Of a stretch of DNA of 64,000 nucleotides, positions 9,814 through 18,757 are shown piece by piece. This DNA is from Streptomyces huasconensis (GTDB taxonomy: Bacteria; Actinomycetota; Actinomycetes; Streptomycetales; Streptomycetaceae), in NCBI GenBank assembly GCA_004010275.1, contig RBWT01000008.1, forward strand, positions 25,292 through 89,291, given 5' to 3'. Within the stretch, counting starts at the first letter, position 1. Each line of letters begins with the position of its first letter. The notes under the pieces were generated by a model, which saw nothing but the letters and a program-made list of their open reading frames with translations, was not told the DNA's origin and made no database searches. Made by a program: the position numbers and the translations under genes.

Positions 9814-11033
9814 GCGGCACCGTCGTGGTCACCGGCCTGAGCGTGGCCGCACCCAACGGCCTCGGCACGGCCGACTACTGGGCGGCGACCACCGCAGGCC
9901 GCAGCGGCATCGGGCCCGTCACCCGCTTCGACGCCTCGCCCTACCCGGCCGGCCTGGCGGGCGAGGTCCCCGGCTTTGTCGCCGAGGACCACCTGCCGGG
10001 ACTGCTGCCGCAGACCGACCGGATGACACGGATGGCCCTGGTCGTCGCGGACTGGGCGCTGGCCGACGCGGGAGTGCGGCCGGCCGACCTGTCGGCCTAC
10101 GACATGGGAGTGGCCACCGCCAGCTCCTCCGGGGGCTTCGAGTTCGGCCAGAACGAACTGCGGGCGCTGTGGAGCAAGGGCAACCAGTACGTGAGCGCCT
10201 ACCAGTCGTTCGCCTGGTTCTACGCGGTCAACACCGGCCAGATCTCGATCCGCAACGGGATGAAGGGCCCCGGGAGCGTGGTCGTCAGCGACCAGGCGGG
10301 CGGCCTCGACGCGCTCGCCCAGGCGCGCCGCCAGGTCCGCAAGGGCACCCCCCTGGTGCTCTCCGGCGCCATCGACGCCTCGCTCTGCCCCTGGGGCTGG
10401 GTCGCGCAGATGTCCGACGGGCGGCTGAGCACCACCCGCGACCCCGAGCGGGCCTACCTCCCCTTCGACGCGGCGGCCCACGGGTACGTGCCCGGCGAGG
10501 GCGGAGCCCTGCTCGTCGTCGAGGACGAGGAGCCGCGCACCGGCGCGGTGCCCGCAGCCTCGGTGAGATCGCCGGGTACGGCGCCACGTTCGATCCGGCG
10601 CCCGGCAGCGGCCGCCCACCGGCCCTGCGCGCGGCGATCGAGACCGCCCTGCGGGACGCGGACCTCGCGGCGGGACGTGGACGCGGTGTTCGCCGACGGC
10701 GCGGGGCTGCCGGAGCCGGACCGGGCGGAGGCCCGGGCGCTGACCGAGGTCTTCGGCCCCCGCGGCGTCCCCGTGACCGTCCCCAAGACGATGACCGGCC
10801 GACTCCACTCCGGCGCGGCCGCACTCGACGTGGCCGGCGCCCTGCTTGCCCTGCGGGACGGACTGATCCCGCCCACCGTCAACGTCACGAGGGACCCCGA
10901 ACTCCCCCTCGACCTGGTCCAAACGGCGCGCGACGCACGGCTCGGGACCGTGCTCGTCCTGGCCCGCGGCCGTCACGGATTCAACTCCGCGATGGTGCTG
11001 CGCGCCCCCCGAACCCGACAAGGAGACATATGA
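9810..11033 (+). CDS. Type II PKS ketosynthase beta / chain length factor, two compensating frameshifts
   Basis: A 407-aa KS-like subunit. The active-site cysteine is replaced by glutamine ([13 protein letters not shown]), the hallmark of a chain length factor that primes by decarboxylation and sets chain length. Between about 10540 and 10670 the original frame gives low-complexity Arg/Pro sequence. Another frame there reads [17 protein letters not shown] and [15 protein letters not shown], the expected family sequence, so two nearby indels cancel. The C-terminus ([18 protein letters not shown], then [10 protein letters not shown]) is normal. The stop overlaps the ACP ATG. Chain length cannot be read by eye; the angucycline gene set implies a decaketide. 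Confidence 0.92.
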   Translation: MSGTVVVTGLSVAAPNGLGTADYWAATTAGRSGIGPVTRFDASPYPAGLAGEVPGFVAEDHLPGLLPQTDRMTRMALVVADWALADAGVRPADLSAYDMGVATASSSGGFEFGQNELRALWSKGNQYVSAYQSFAWFYAVNTGQISIRNGMKGPGSVVVSDQAGGLDALAQARRQVRKGTPLVLSGAIDASLCPWGWVAQMSDGRLSTTRDPERAYLPFDAAAHGYVPGEGGALLVVEDEEPRTGAVPAASVRSPGTAPRSIRRPAAAAHRPCARRSRPPCGTRTSRRDVDAVFADGAGLPEPDRAEARALTEVFGPRGVPVTVPKTMTGRLHSGAAALDVAGALLALRDGLIPPTVNVTRDPELPLDLVQTARDARLGTVLVLARGRHGFNSAMVLRAPRTRQGDI

Positions 11034-11293
11034 GTCAGCGGTACTTCACCTTCGACGACCTCAGGGTCATTCTGCGCGAGGCGGCCGGCCTGGCGGACGA
11101 GTCCGTGGGCGACGACGCCCTGGACATGCCGTTCGAGGAGCTGGGGCTCGAATCGCTGGCCGTGCTGGAAACCGGCAGCCGGATCGAGAGGGAGTACGGG
11201 ATCACCCTCGACGACAGCTATCTCACCGAGGTGAAGACGCCCCGGGCGCTGCTGGAGATGGTCAACGAGGAGCTGGCCGCAGCCGCCGCCTGA
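11030..11293 (+). CDS. Type II PKS acyl carrier protein
   Basis: An 87-aa ACP with the phosphopantetheine serine in [12 protein letters not shown], an acidic helix II and the usual ending ([14 protein letters not shown]). ATG 11030 overlaps the KS-beta stop (ATGA) and is preceded by AAGGAGA. The serine motif is LESL rather than the more frequent DSL, a conservative change. It holds the growing poly-beta-ketone on the KS/CLF pair. No phosphopantetheinyl transferase gene is in the window, so a housekeeping enzyme must load it. Confidence 0.93.
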   Translation: MSQRYFTFDDLRVILREAAGLADESVGDDALDMPFEELGLESLAVLETGSRIEREYGITLDDSYLTEVKTPRALLEMVNEELAAAAA

Positions 11294-11360
11294 GCCGTCC
11301 GGACCTGCAGCACAGCCGAGAACCCATCGCTTCATCAACCTTCCCGACAAGGAGGAACAC

Positions 11361-12143
11361 GTGCCGGATCACCACCGCGTCGCGCTCGTCACCGGCGGTA
11401 CCAGCGGCATCGGCCTGGCCATCGCCCGGCTCCTGGGCACCCAGGGACACGCCGTCTTCATAGGGGCCCGCAGCGCCGACGACGTGGCCTCGACCGCCAA
11501 GGAACTGCGCGGCGAGGGACTGGAGGCCGACGGCCGGGCCTGCGACGTGCGTTCCGGCCCCGAGGTCGCGGCGTTCGTCGCGGGGGCGGTGAGCCGGTAC
11601 GGGAGCGTCGACGTCCTGGTCAACAACGCGGGCCGCAGCGGCGGCGGCGTGACCGCCGACATCCCCGACGAACTGTGGGACGACGTCATCGCCACCAATC
11701 TCACCGGCGTCTTCACGGTGACCCGCGAGGTGCTGCGCACCGGAGGCATGCGGGACCGGGGCTGGGGCCGGATCATCAACATCGCCTCCACGGCAGGCAA
11801 GCAGGGCGTGGTGCTCGGCGCCCCGTACTCGGCGTCCAAGCACGGTGTCGTCGGCTTCACCAAGGCCCTGGGCAACGAACTCGCCCCCACCGGGATCACC
11901 GTCAACGCCGTGTGCCCGGGCTACGTCGAGACGCCCATGGCACAGCGTGTACGGCAGGGCTACGCGGCCGCCTATGACACCACGGAGGACGAGGTGTGGG
12001 CGAAGTTCCGCGCCAAGATCCCCCTGGGCCGCTACTCCACGCCCGAGGAAGTGGCGTCCCTGGTGGGCTATCTGGCCTCCGACACCGCGGCCTCCCTCAC
12101 CTCGCAGGCCCTCAACGTCTGCGGCGGCCTGGGCAACTTCTGA
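11361..12143 (+). CDS. C9 polyketide ketoreductase (ActIII/UrdD type)
   Basis: A 260-aa short-chain dehydrogenase. The cofactor motif is TGGTSGIGLAIARLL, followed by NNAGRSGGG. The catalytic Ser is in NIASTAGKQG and the Tyr/Lys pair in YSASKHGVVGFTKAL. The C-terminal part (CPGYVETPMAQRVR ... ALNVCGGLGNF) is typical of polyketide C9 ketoreductases that bind the ACP-tethered chain. Start is GTG 11361, preceded by AAGGAGG. It sits in the conserved ACP-KR-ARO/CYC order and would fix first-ring folding by reducing the C9 carbonyl. Confidence 0.93.
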   Translation: MPDHHRVALVTGGTSGIGLAIARLLGTQGHAVFIGARSADDVASTAKELRGEGLEADGRACDVRSGPEVAAFVAGAVSRYGSVDVLVNNAGRSGGGVTADIPDELWDDVIATNLTGVFTVTREVLRTGGMRDRGWGRIINIASTAGKQGVVLGAPYSASKHGVVGFTKALGNELAPTGITVNAVCPGYVETPMAQRVRQGYAAAYDTTEDEVWAKFRAKIPLGRYSTPEEVASLVGYLASDTAASLTSQALNVCGGLGNF

Positions 12144-12179
12144 CCCGGCCCGCCCCCTCGTCACGTAAGGAGCAAGCGC

Positions 12180-13127
12180 ATGCCCGCACCCGGTGTGCAT
12201 GAGGCAGAGCACGACATCACGGTCTCGGCGCCCGCCTCCGCCGTCTACCGGCTGATCGCCGACGTGGAGCAGTGGCCCCGCATCTTCCCCCCGACCATCC
12301 ACGTCGACCGCGAGGCGCTCGACGCCGGCCAGGAACGCATCCGCATCTGGGCCACCGCCAACGGCGAGGCCAAGCACTGGACCTCGCGCCGCACCCTGGA
12401 CCCCGAGGGGCTGCGGATCGACTTCCGCCAGGAGGTCTCCACCGCCCCGGTGGCCGCCATGGGCGGCGCCTGGGTGGTGGAGCCGCTCGGCGCCGACCGG
12501 TCGCGGGTCCGGCTGCTGCACGACTACCGCGCGGTCGACGACGACCCCGAGGGACTGCGCTGGATCGACGAGGCGGTGGACCGCAACTCCCGCGCGGAAC
12601 TCGCGGCCCTCAAGGAGAACGTCGAGAACGCGCACGCGGCCGAGGCCTGGACCTTCTCCTTCTCCGACACCGTGCGGACCACCGGCTCTGCCAAGGACAT
12701 GTACGACTTCATCGACGAGGCGCAGCTGTGGTCCGAGCGGCTGCCGCACGTCGCCTCGGTCCAACTGGCGCGGCAGCCCTCCGGGTTGCAGGTCCTGAAG
12801 ATGGAGACCCGCGCCAAGGACGGCTCGACCCACCTCACCGAGTCCTACCGCGTCTGCCTGCCCTTCACGCAGATCGCCTACAAGCAGACGACGCTGCCCG
12901 CGCTGATGTCGCTGCACACCGGGCTGTGGACCTTCGAGGAGGACGGGGCGGAGGTCGTGGCGACGTCCCGGCACACCGTCGTCCTGCGCACCGAGAACAT
13001 CACCGCGGTGCTCGGACCCGAGGCGGGGGTTGCGGAGGCGCGCGAGTACGTGCGCGGCGCGCTGAGCGCCAACAGCCGCGCCACGCTCGGCCACGCCGGC
13101 GACTACGCCCGGGCACAACGGCGCTGA
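12180..13127 (+). CDS. Di-domain aromatase/cyclase (UrdL/LanL, ActVII type)
   Basis: A 315-aa protein made of two START/SRPBCC units, about residues 8-150 (ISAPASAVYRLIADVEQWPRIFPPT, with V for I at the start) and 155-300 (TGSAKDMYDFIDEAQLWSERLPHV). Each unit has the N-terminal beta-helix grip and the ADVE(Q)W-type segment. Di-domain members act on C9-reduced chains to aromatise the first ring, which fits the ketoreductase just upstream. AAGGAG precedes the ATG. The stop is two bases before the next ATG. No frameshift is seen. Confidence 0.92.
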   Translation: MPAPGVHEAEHDITVSAPASAVYRLIADVEQWPRIFPPTIHVDREALDAGQERIRIWATANGEAKHWTSRRTLDPEGLRIDFRQEVSTAPVAAMGGAWVVEPLGADRSRVRLLHDYRAVDDDPEGLRWIDEAVDRNSRAELAALKENVENAHAAEAWTFSFSDTVRTTGSAKDMYDFIDEAQLWSERLPHVASVQLARQPSGLQVLKMETRAKDGSTHLTESYRVCLPFTQIAYKQTTLPALMSLHTGLWTFEEDGAEVVATSRHTVVLRTENITAVLGPEAGVAEAREYVRGALSANSRATLGHAGDYARAQRR

Positions 13128-13129
13128 CG

Positions 13130-14661
13130 ATGGACCGGACACCGGACATCGACACGCAGGTGCTGGTGGTGGGCGCCGGACCGGTGGGCCTGATGCTCGC
13201 CGGTGAACTCGCCCTCGGCGGAGCCGACGTCGTCGTGCTGGAACGGCGCACCGGGCCGCTCACCGAGTCCCGGGCCTCCACCCTGCACGCCCGCACGATG
13301 GAGATCCTCGACCAGCGCGGCCTGCTGGCGGAGCTGGGCACACCGCCGGCCGGGGGAGCCGGACACTTCGGCGGCACCCCGCTCGACCTCACCACGGCGA
13401 GCCCGTACTCCGGCCAGTGGAAGGTGCCCCAGGTCCGCACCGAGGAACTCCTCGAGGGCTGGGCGACCCGGCTCGGGGCCCGCGTGGTCAAGGGCCACCT
13501 GCTGACGGAACTGCGGACGACGGAGCGTGCCGTCGAGGCGACCGCCGAAGCGGAACCGGGAGCGGGCGGCGCGGCGGCCACGCTGCGCGTCCGCGCCGCG
13601 TACGTCGTCGGCTGCGACGGCGAGACCAGCACCGTCCGGCGGCTCGCCGGGTTCGACTTCCCCGGCCGGGACGCCACCCGTGAGCTGCTGCGCGCGGATG
13701 TGGCCGGCGTGGACGTCCCCGACCGGCGCTTCGAGCGGCACCCCAAGGGGCTGGCCATCTCCGCGCGGGGACCCGGCGGCGTCACCGGGTCATGTGCACG
13801 AGTACGGGGCGACCGTCGGCCACGAGCCGGGGCCCGTGTCCTTCGCCCGGGTGGCGGCGGCCTGGCAGCGGGTGACGGGCGACGACATCAGCGCCGGCAC
13901 CCCTCTGTGGCTGAACTCCTTCGGCGACGCCCTGCGGCAGGTGTCCCAGTACCGCAGGGGCCGGGTCCTGCTCGCGGGCGACGCCGCCCACCACCAGATG
14001 CCGGTGGGCGGCCAAGCCCTCAACCTCGGGCTGCAGGACGCCGCCAACCTCGGCTGGAAACTCGCCGCCGAGGTGCGGGGCACCGCGGGGCCGGGGCTGC
14101 TGGACAGCTACCACGCCGAGCGGCACCCGGCCGGGCGCCGGGTGCTGGACAACATCGCCGCCCAGGCGCTGCTGCTGCTGGGCGGCGCCGGGACCGAACA
14201 GCTGCGCCTCCTCTTCGGCGAACTGCTGCGCAAGCCACGGGTACGGGCCCACCTCGCCGGAACCATCGCCGGCGTCGACGTACGGTACGCGGCTGAGCCG
14301 GACGGCCACCGCCTGGTCGGTGCCCGGCTCCCGCACCTGCGCCTGCGGACGGCCGCGGGCCCGTGCCAGCACCTCGCCGTGCTGCGCGGGGCGCGGGGTC
14401 CTTCTCGACCTGGGCGGCCGGCCGTCCCTGAGCCGGGCGACCGCGCCTTGGGCCGACGGCCGGGTGGACGTGGTGGCGGCGACGCCCGAAAGGGACCGGC
14501 CCGCACCGGAGTTCACCTGCGCGCTCCTGCGGCCGGACGGCCATGTGGCGTGGGCCGACGGAACCGTCCCGGAGCTCAAGGCGGCCCTGCGGCGCTGGCT
14601 CGGCCCGCCGTCGCGCCACCGGGCCGGCGCGTCCGGCCGCCGATCCGTCGCCGCAGGCTGA
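13130..14661 (+). CDS. FAD-dependent oxygenase (UrdM/PgaM/LanM2 type), two frameshifts
   Basis: A second class A flavoprotein hydroxylase, about 510 aa. GxGxxG is in [19 protein letters not shown], the middle motif in [19 protein letters not shown], and the FAD ribityl motif in [22 protein letters not shown]. The frame breaks near 13790 and again near 14395. All three pieces align in order with the paralogue at 6619, which gives the reconstructed span to TGA 14661. UrdM/PgaM enzymes are often fused to an SDR domain. Here the SDR is a separate gene 51 bases downstream. Expected role: second oxygenation/dehydration of the angucyclinone after the UrdE-type enzyme. Confidence 0.87.
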
Positions 14662-14712
14662 CAGAGCCCGGCGGCTCAGCACCAAGACGACACATCGACA
14701 ACAGGAGGAACC

Positions 14713-15474
14713 GTGGGGAAGCTCACCAACAAGACCGCACTCGTCACCGGATCGAGCCGGGGCATCGGGCGCGCGACCGCCCTGCGACTGGCGCGCGAGG
14801 GGGCGCTGGTGGCCGTGCACTACGCCACCGGCGAGGAAGCCGCACTGAAGACGGTCGCCGACATCGAGGCGGCCGGCGGCAAGGCGTTCGCCGTCCGCAG
14901 CGAGTTCGGCGTCCCCGGCGACATCGACACGCTGTTCGAGGCGCTGGAGAACGGACTGAAGGAGAGGACCGGGACCACCACCCTCGACATCCTGGTCAAC
15001 AACGCGGCGATCATGGGCGGCGTCCCCCCGGAGGAGGTCACGCCGGAGCTGTTCGACCGGCTCTTCGCCATCAACGCCAAGGCGCCCTTCTTCATCGTCC
15101 AGCGCGCGCTCGGGCTGCTGGCCGACAGCGGCCGCATCATCAACATCTCGTCCGGGCTGACGAAGTTCGCCAACCCGCAGGAGGTCGCCTACGCGATGAC
15201 CAAGGGCGCGGTCGAACAGATCGCCCTGCACTTCGCCAGGCACCTGGGCGCCCGGGGCATCACCGTGAACAGCGTCGCACCGGGCATCACCGACAACGGC
15301 AGCCCGGTGTTCGACATCCCCGAGGCGGTCGAGCAGATGTCCCAGATGTCGGCCTTCGGGCAGGTGGGCAAGCCCGCGGACGTCGGTGACGTGGTGGCCT
15401 TCCTCGCCTCCGACGACGCCCGCTGGATCACCGGCTCCTTCATCGACGCCACCGGCGGCACCCTCCTGGGCTGA
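14713..15474 (+). CDS. SDR angucyclinone ketoreductase (LanV/PgaMred type)
   Basis: A 253-aa short-chain reductase starting [30 protein letters not shown]. It has NNAAIMGG, the catalytic Ser in NISSGLTKF, Tyr/Lys in [10 protein letters not shown], and the C-terminal [15 protein letters not shown]. Start GTG 14713 has AGGAGG upstream. LanV and the reductase half of PgaM/UrdM reduce C6 of the angucyclinone, and this gene sits where that domain is normally fused. Stereochemistry at C6 cannot be told by eye. Confidence 0.88.
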   Translation: MGKLTNKTALVTGSSRGIGRATALRLAREGALVAVHYATGEEAALKTVADIEAAGGKAFAVRSEFGVPGDIDTLFEALENGLKERTGTTTLDILVNNAAIMGGVPPEEVTPELFDRLFAINAKAPFFIVQRALGLLADSGRIINISSGLTKFANPQEVAYAMTKGAVEQIALHFARHLGARGITVNSVAPGITDNGSPVFDIPEAVEQMSQMSAFGQVGKPADVGDVVAFLASDDARWITGSFIDATGGTLLG

Positions 15475-15531
15475 GCCGGCCCCGGCCCGGTACCGCACCT
15501 CGTGCTCCGCACCGAAGGAGGCGCACCCCCC

Positions 15532-16800
15532 ATGTCACACCCCCTCGCCCCCTCGAAGTCCGGCCCGGCACCCGGCGCCTCGCCCTGGCCGTGGGCCGGC
15601 CGCCTCCTGCTCCTCGTGCTCGCCGGGAACATGCTCATCGACGGTCTCGAAGTCTCCGTGGTCGTCGTCGCCCTGCCGTCGATCGGCGCCGACCAGGGAC
15701 TGTCCGCCTGGCAGGTCCAGTGGGCCATGGGCGGCTTCGCGCTCGGCTTCGGCGCCCTGCTGCTGCCGGGCAGGCACCTGGCGCTGCGGCTCGGGCACCG
15801 CCGGCTCTACCTGGGGGCGCTGGCTCTCTTCGTCCTCGCCTCGGTGGCCGGTGGCCTGACGACCGACCCGCTGCTCCTGCTGGGCAGCCGGATCGTCAAG
15901 GGCATGAGCGCGGCGCTGACCGCGCCCACCGGCCTGACCATCATCTCCACCACCTACGAGGAAGGGCCGGCGCGAGCCCGCGCCCTGTCCGTGTACACCT
16001 TCTGCGGCGGCATCGGATTCACCACGGGCCTGCTCCTGTCGGGGGCCCTGACACCGCACGACTGGCGCTGGACCTTCGTCGCCACCGCCCCGTTCGCCGC
16101 GGTGCTGCTCGTCCTGGCGGCCGGGGCCGTCCCCCACCGGCAGCCGCGGCCGCGATCCGCGCAGCGGTCCGGTCCGGCACTGCGCGAACTGCTCGGCAAC
16201 GGCGCGCTGCTGCGCCCCGACACTGGGCGCGGCCGTCCTCAACGGCACCTATCTGGGGCTGCTGTCACTGGTGGCCCACCAGGCCTGGAGCCTGCTGGCG
16301 CTGGAGCGCCTGGCAGACCGCGGCCGCCTGTCTCCCGGCCTGCTTGCCCCTGGCGGTGGCGGCACTGTCGGCCGGGCGCATGGTGGCTCGCTTCGGCGCC
16401 GCCCGGCTGGTCGTCCTCGGCGCCACGCTCCACCTCCTCGGCCTGGCGCTGTACGCGCGCCTCGACGCGCCGCGGTCCTACGCCACCGACCTGCTGCCCA
16501 CCCTGGCACTGGTGGGCCTCGGCTTCGTCCCGGCCTTCGCGCGCTGAACGCGCAGGCAGGCCAGGCCGTCGACGCCGCCGACCGGGGGACGGCCATCGCC
16601 GCGTACCAGACCGCGGTCCAGGCCGAGCCGTCCGGTCGTCCCCGGGGCGGCTGGCGCCCTGCTCACCTTCCGGCCCCCGGGCCGACCGGCGGCGCCCACC
16701 GGCCCGTCCTGCTCCTGCTCTGCGCCCTCGCGGCGCTGGGCCTGCTGGTCGCCCTGCGCGGCCTCACCACCTCCCGGCCGGCGGTGCCGACGTCCGCTGA
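15532..16800 (+). CDS. MFS exporter (UrdJ/LanJ position), several frameshifts
   Basis: A multi-span DHA2-type transporter starting at ATG 15532 after AAGGAGG. The first half is clean: MLIDGLEVSVVVVALPSIGADQ, GRHLALRLGHRR and the motif C region GGIGFTTGLLLSGAL. From about 16217 the reading frame changes at least three times. Hydrophobic stretches recur in different frames (VLNGTYLGLLSLVAHQ; LPLAVAALSAGRMVARFGAA; ALNAQAGQAVDAADRGTAIA; PVLLLLCALAALGLLVALRGL). The 3' end is therefore approximate. It is the worst-damaged gene in the cluster and could be a real pseudogene; the other exporter at 1491 might cover for it. In urd/lan clusters the exporter occupies this slot. Confidence 0.7.
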   Translation: MSHPLAPSKSGPAPGASPWPWAGRLLLLVLAGNMLIDGLEVSVVVVALPSIGADQGLSAWQVQWAMGGFALGFGALLLPGRHLALRLGHRRLYLGALALFVLASVAGGLTTDPLLLLGSRIVKGMSAALTAPTGLTIISTTYEEGPARARALSVYTFCGGIGFTTGLLLSGALTPHDWRWTFVATAPFAAVLLVLAAGAVPHRQPRPRSAQRSGPALRELLGNGALLRPDTGRGRPQRHLSGAAVTGGPPGLEPAGAGAPGRPRPPVSRPACPWRWRHCRPGAWWLASAPPGWSSSAPRSTSSAWRCTRASTRRGPTPPTCCPPWHWWASASSRPSRAERAGRPGRRRRRPGDGHRRVPDRGPGRAVRSSPGRLAPCSPSGPRADRRRPPARPAPALRPRGAGPAGRPARPHHLPAGGADVR

Positions 16801-16912
16801 CCCCGGCGGCGCGGCCCGGCATGTCCCCCCGACCGCTCCCGCCCCTTTCCTTCCGCTTTCCTTCCCCTTTCCGCCGCTTCCGGTCGTCGCGACCGAGGAA
16901 GGCAGATGTGCC

Positions 16913-18106
16913 ATGGCGCCATCGAACGCCACATCCAGACTCCCCTCGCTCACGGGGATGCGATTCCTCGCCGCCCTGATGGTGTTCTCCGTGCACGGGG
17001 CCGCCGCCGGGGTCTTCCGGGACATCGACGTCGCGGCCGGCTACTACCGCTGGTTCGGCAACGCCGGCGCCGTCGGCGTCTCCTTCTTCTTCATGCTCAG
17101 CGGCTTCGTCCTGACCTGGTCGGTGCGCCCCGCCGACACCGTCCGCGGCTTCTGGCGGCGACGCCTGCTGAAGATCTTCCCCAACCACCTGGTGACGTTC
17201 GCCGCGGCCCTCGTCCTGCTCGCCGTGACCAGCTCCGCGATCGCCTTCCCCGAGACGCTCGCCAACCTGTTCCTGGTGCACGCGTGGGTACCCGACAGCG
17301 GTTACGTCGAGACGGCCAACACCGTCAGCTGGTCGCTCTCCGTGGAACTGCTCTTCTACCTCTCCTTCCCGCTGCTCATCAAGGGCGTGAGCCGGATAGC
17401 GCCGTCCGCGCTCTGGTACGCGGCGGCGGGCACCGTGGCTCTCATCATGCTGCTGCCGGTGATCGCGCAGCTGCTGCTGCCGGACACCCCGGGCTTCATG
17501 TTCATGAAGGTCTCCTGGACCCAGATCTGGTTCGTGTACGTCTTCCCCCTCGCCCGGCTGCTGGAATTCGTCCTCGGCATGCTGCTGGCGCGCATCGTCC
17601 TGGCGGGCCGGTGGATCGGGCTCGGTGTCGTGCCACCGGCCCTGCTGACGCTCGTCGTGTACGTGGGTGCCGTCCGGATCGAGCACAACCCGCTCTACAA
17701 CTACGTGGCGCTCACCGTCATCCCGCTCGCCCTGCTCATCCCGGCCGCCGCGGCGTCCGACGTCAAGGGCCGCGCGTCGTGGCTGAACAGCCGCCCCATG
17801 GTCTGGCTCGGCGACATCTCGTTCGCCTTCTACTGCGTGCACTACCTGATCCTGATCTACGGACACCGGCTGTTCGGCTCGGACCCCAACATCTTCGGCA
17901 AGCCCTCGGGGCCCGCCTGGAACACACCCGGTGGCCTGCTCTTCCTGGCGGCGGCCCTCGTCGTGTCCGTCCTCGTCGCCTGGGCCCTGTACGCGCTGGT
18001 CGAACGCCCCGTCATGCGCCGCTGGGGCCGCCCGCCGGGCCCCAGGCGCACCGAGCAGATCCCCGTCCGCCCGGAGGGCACCGCCGAGACGACCGCGGCC
18101 CACTGA
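16913..18106 (+). CDS. Membrane-bound O-acyltransferase, acyltransferase-3 (OafA/MdmB) family
   Basis: A 397-aa integral membrane protein with about 10 hydrophobic spans. The family start is LPSLTGMRFLAALMVFSVHG, where the His in SVHG is catalytic. Further landmarks are GNAGAVGVSFFFMLSGFVLTWS with a following Arg-rich loop (FWRRRLLKIFPNH), and the late FAFYCVHYLILIYGH. ATG 16913 has only a modest GAGGAAGG upstream. Relatives MdmB and CarE acylate sugars or macrolactones of antibiotics at the membrane. Here it probably puts an acetyl or longer acyl group on a sugar of the glycoside. The acyl donor and acceptor are unknown. Confidence 0.85.
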   Translation: MAPSNATSRLPSLTGMRFLAALMVFSVHGAAAGVFRDIDVAAGYYRWFGNAGAVGVSFFFMLSGFVLTWSVRPADTVRGFWRRRLLKIFPNHLVTFAAALVLLAVTSSAIAFPETLANLFLVHAWVPDSGYVETANTVSWSLSVELLFYLSFPLLIKGVSRIAPSALWYAAAGTVALIMLLPVIAQLLLPDTPGFMFMKVSWTQIWFVYVFPLARLLEFVLGMLLARIVLAGRWIGLGVVPPALLTLVVYVGAVRIEHNPLYNYVALTVIPLALLIPAAAASDVKGRASWLNSRPMVWLGDISFAFYCVHYLILIYGHRLFGSDPNIFGKPSGPAWNTPGGLLFLAAALVVSVLVAWALYALVERPVMRRWGRPPGPRRTEQIPVRPEGTAETTAAH

Positions 18107-18157
18107 GCACCACAGCTCCCGAGAACCGCCCCACCCCCGTACCGGACAAGGACTCCC

Positions 18158-18746
18158 ATGTCACAGCAGCAACCCCTCCACCTCGCCCTCCTGATCGGCA
18201 GCGTCCGCACCGAACGCTTCGGGCACACCGTCGCCGCCTGGTTCGCCGAGCTGGCCGCCCAGCGCTCGGACCTCACCCTCGACGTGATCGACCTCGCCGA
18301 GCTGCCCTTCGACCTGGCCGGACCCAGCCGCACGCCCTCGCCCGAGATGACCGCCCTGCTGGCCCGGTCCCGGCCCCGGCTGCAGCGCGCCGACGGCTAT
18401 GTGGTGGTCACCCCCGAGTACAACCACAGCTTCCCCGCGGCGCTGAAGAACGCCATCGACTGGCACCTCACGGAGTGGGCCGCCAAGCCCGTCGGCTTCG
18501 TCTCCTACGGCGGGATGGCGGGCGGCCTGCGCGCGGTGGAGCAACTGCGCCAGGTCTTCGCGGAACTCCACGCGGTCACCGTCCGCGACACCGTCAGCTT
18601 CCACGGCGGTGCCGCCACGTTCGACGGGGCCCACCCCCGCGATCCGGAGAGCTGCGGCGCCGCCCGCCAAGGTCCTCCTCGACCAACTCGGCTGGTGGGG
18701 GCGCGCCCTGCGGCAGGCACGCGCCGACCAGCCCTACGGGGAGTGA
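18158..18746 (+). CDS. Second NADPH-dependent FMN reductase-like protein, one frameshift
   Basis: A paralogue of the protein at 3135, about 196 aa. It has the same LLIGSVRTERFGHTVAAWF start, TPEYNHSFPAALKNAIDWH and KPVGFVSYGGMAGGLRAVEQLRQVF. Near 18655 the frame slips. The expected end KVLLDQLGWWGRALRQARADQPYGE lies in another frame and stops at TGA 18744-18746, just before the aldo-keto reductase. Two flavin-reductase-like genes in one cluster, with no obvious FMNH2-using oxygenase, is unusual; one may act as a quinone reductase. Confidence 0.82.
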
Positions 18747-18757
18747 CCGGCGTGACC

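Noticed and set aside
8508..11033. A single 841-aa ketosynthase-CLF fusion
   Set aside because: An extra C near 9673 lets the KS-alpha frame run into KS-beta. Correcting it restores the normal KS-alpha end and the standard ATGA junction.
16478..18103. A 541-aa minus-strand frame opposite the acyltransferase
   Set aside because: Gly/Arg/Glu/Asp-rich shadow with no recognisable domain.
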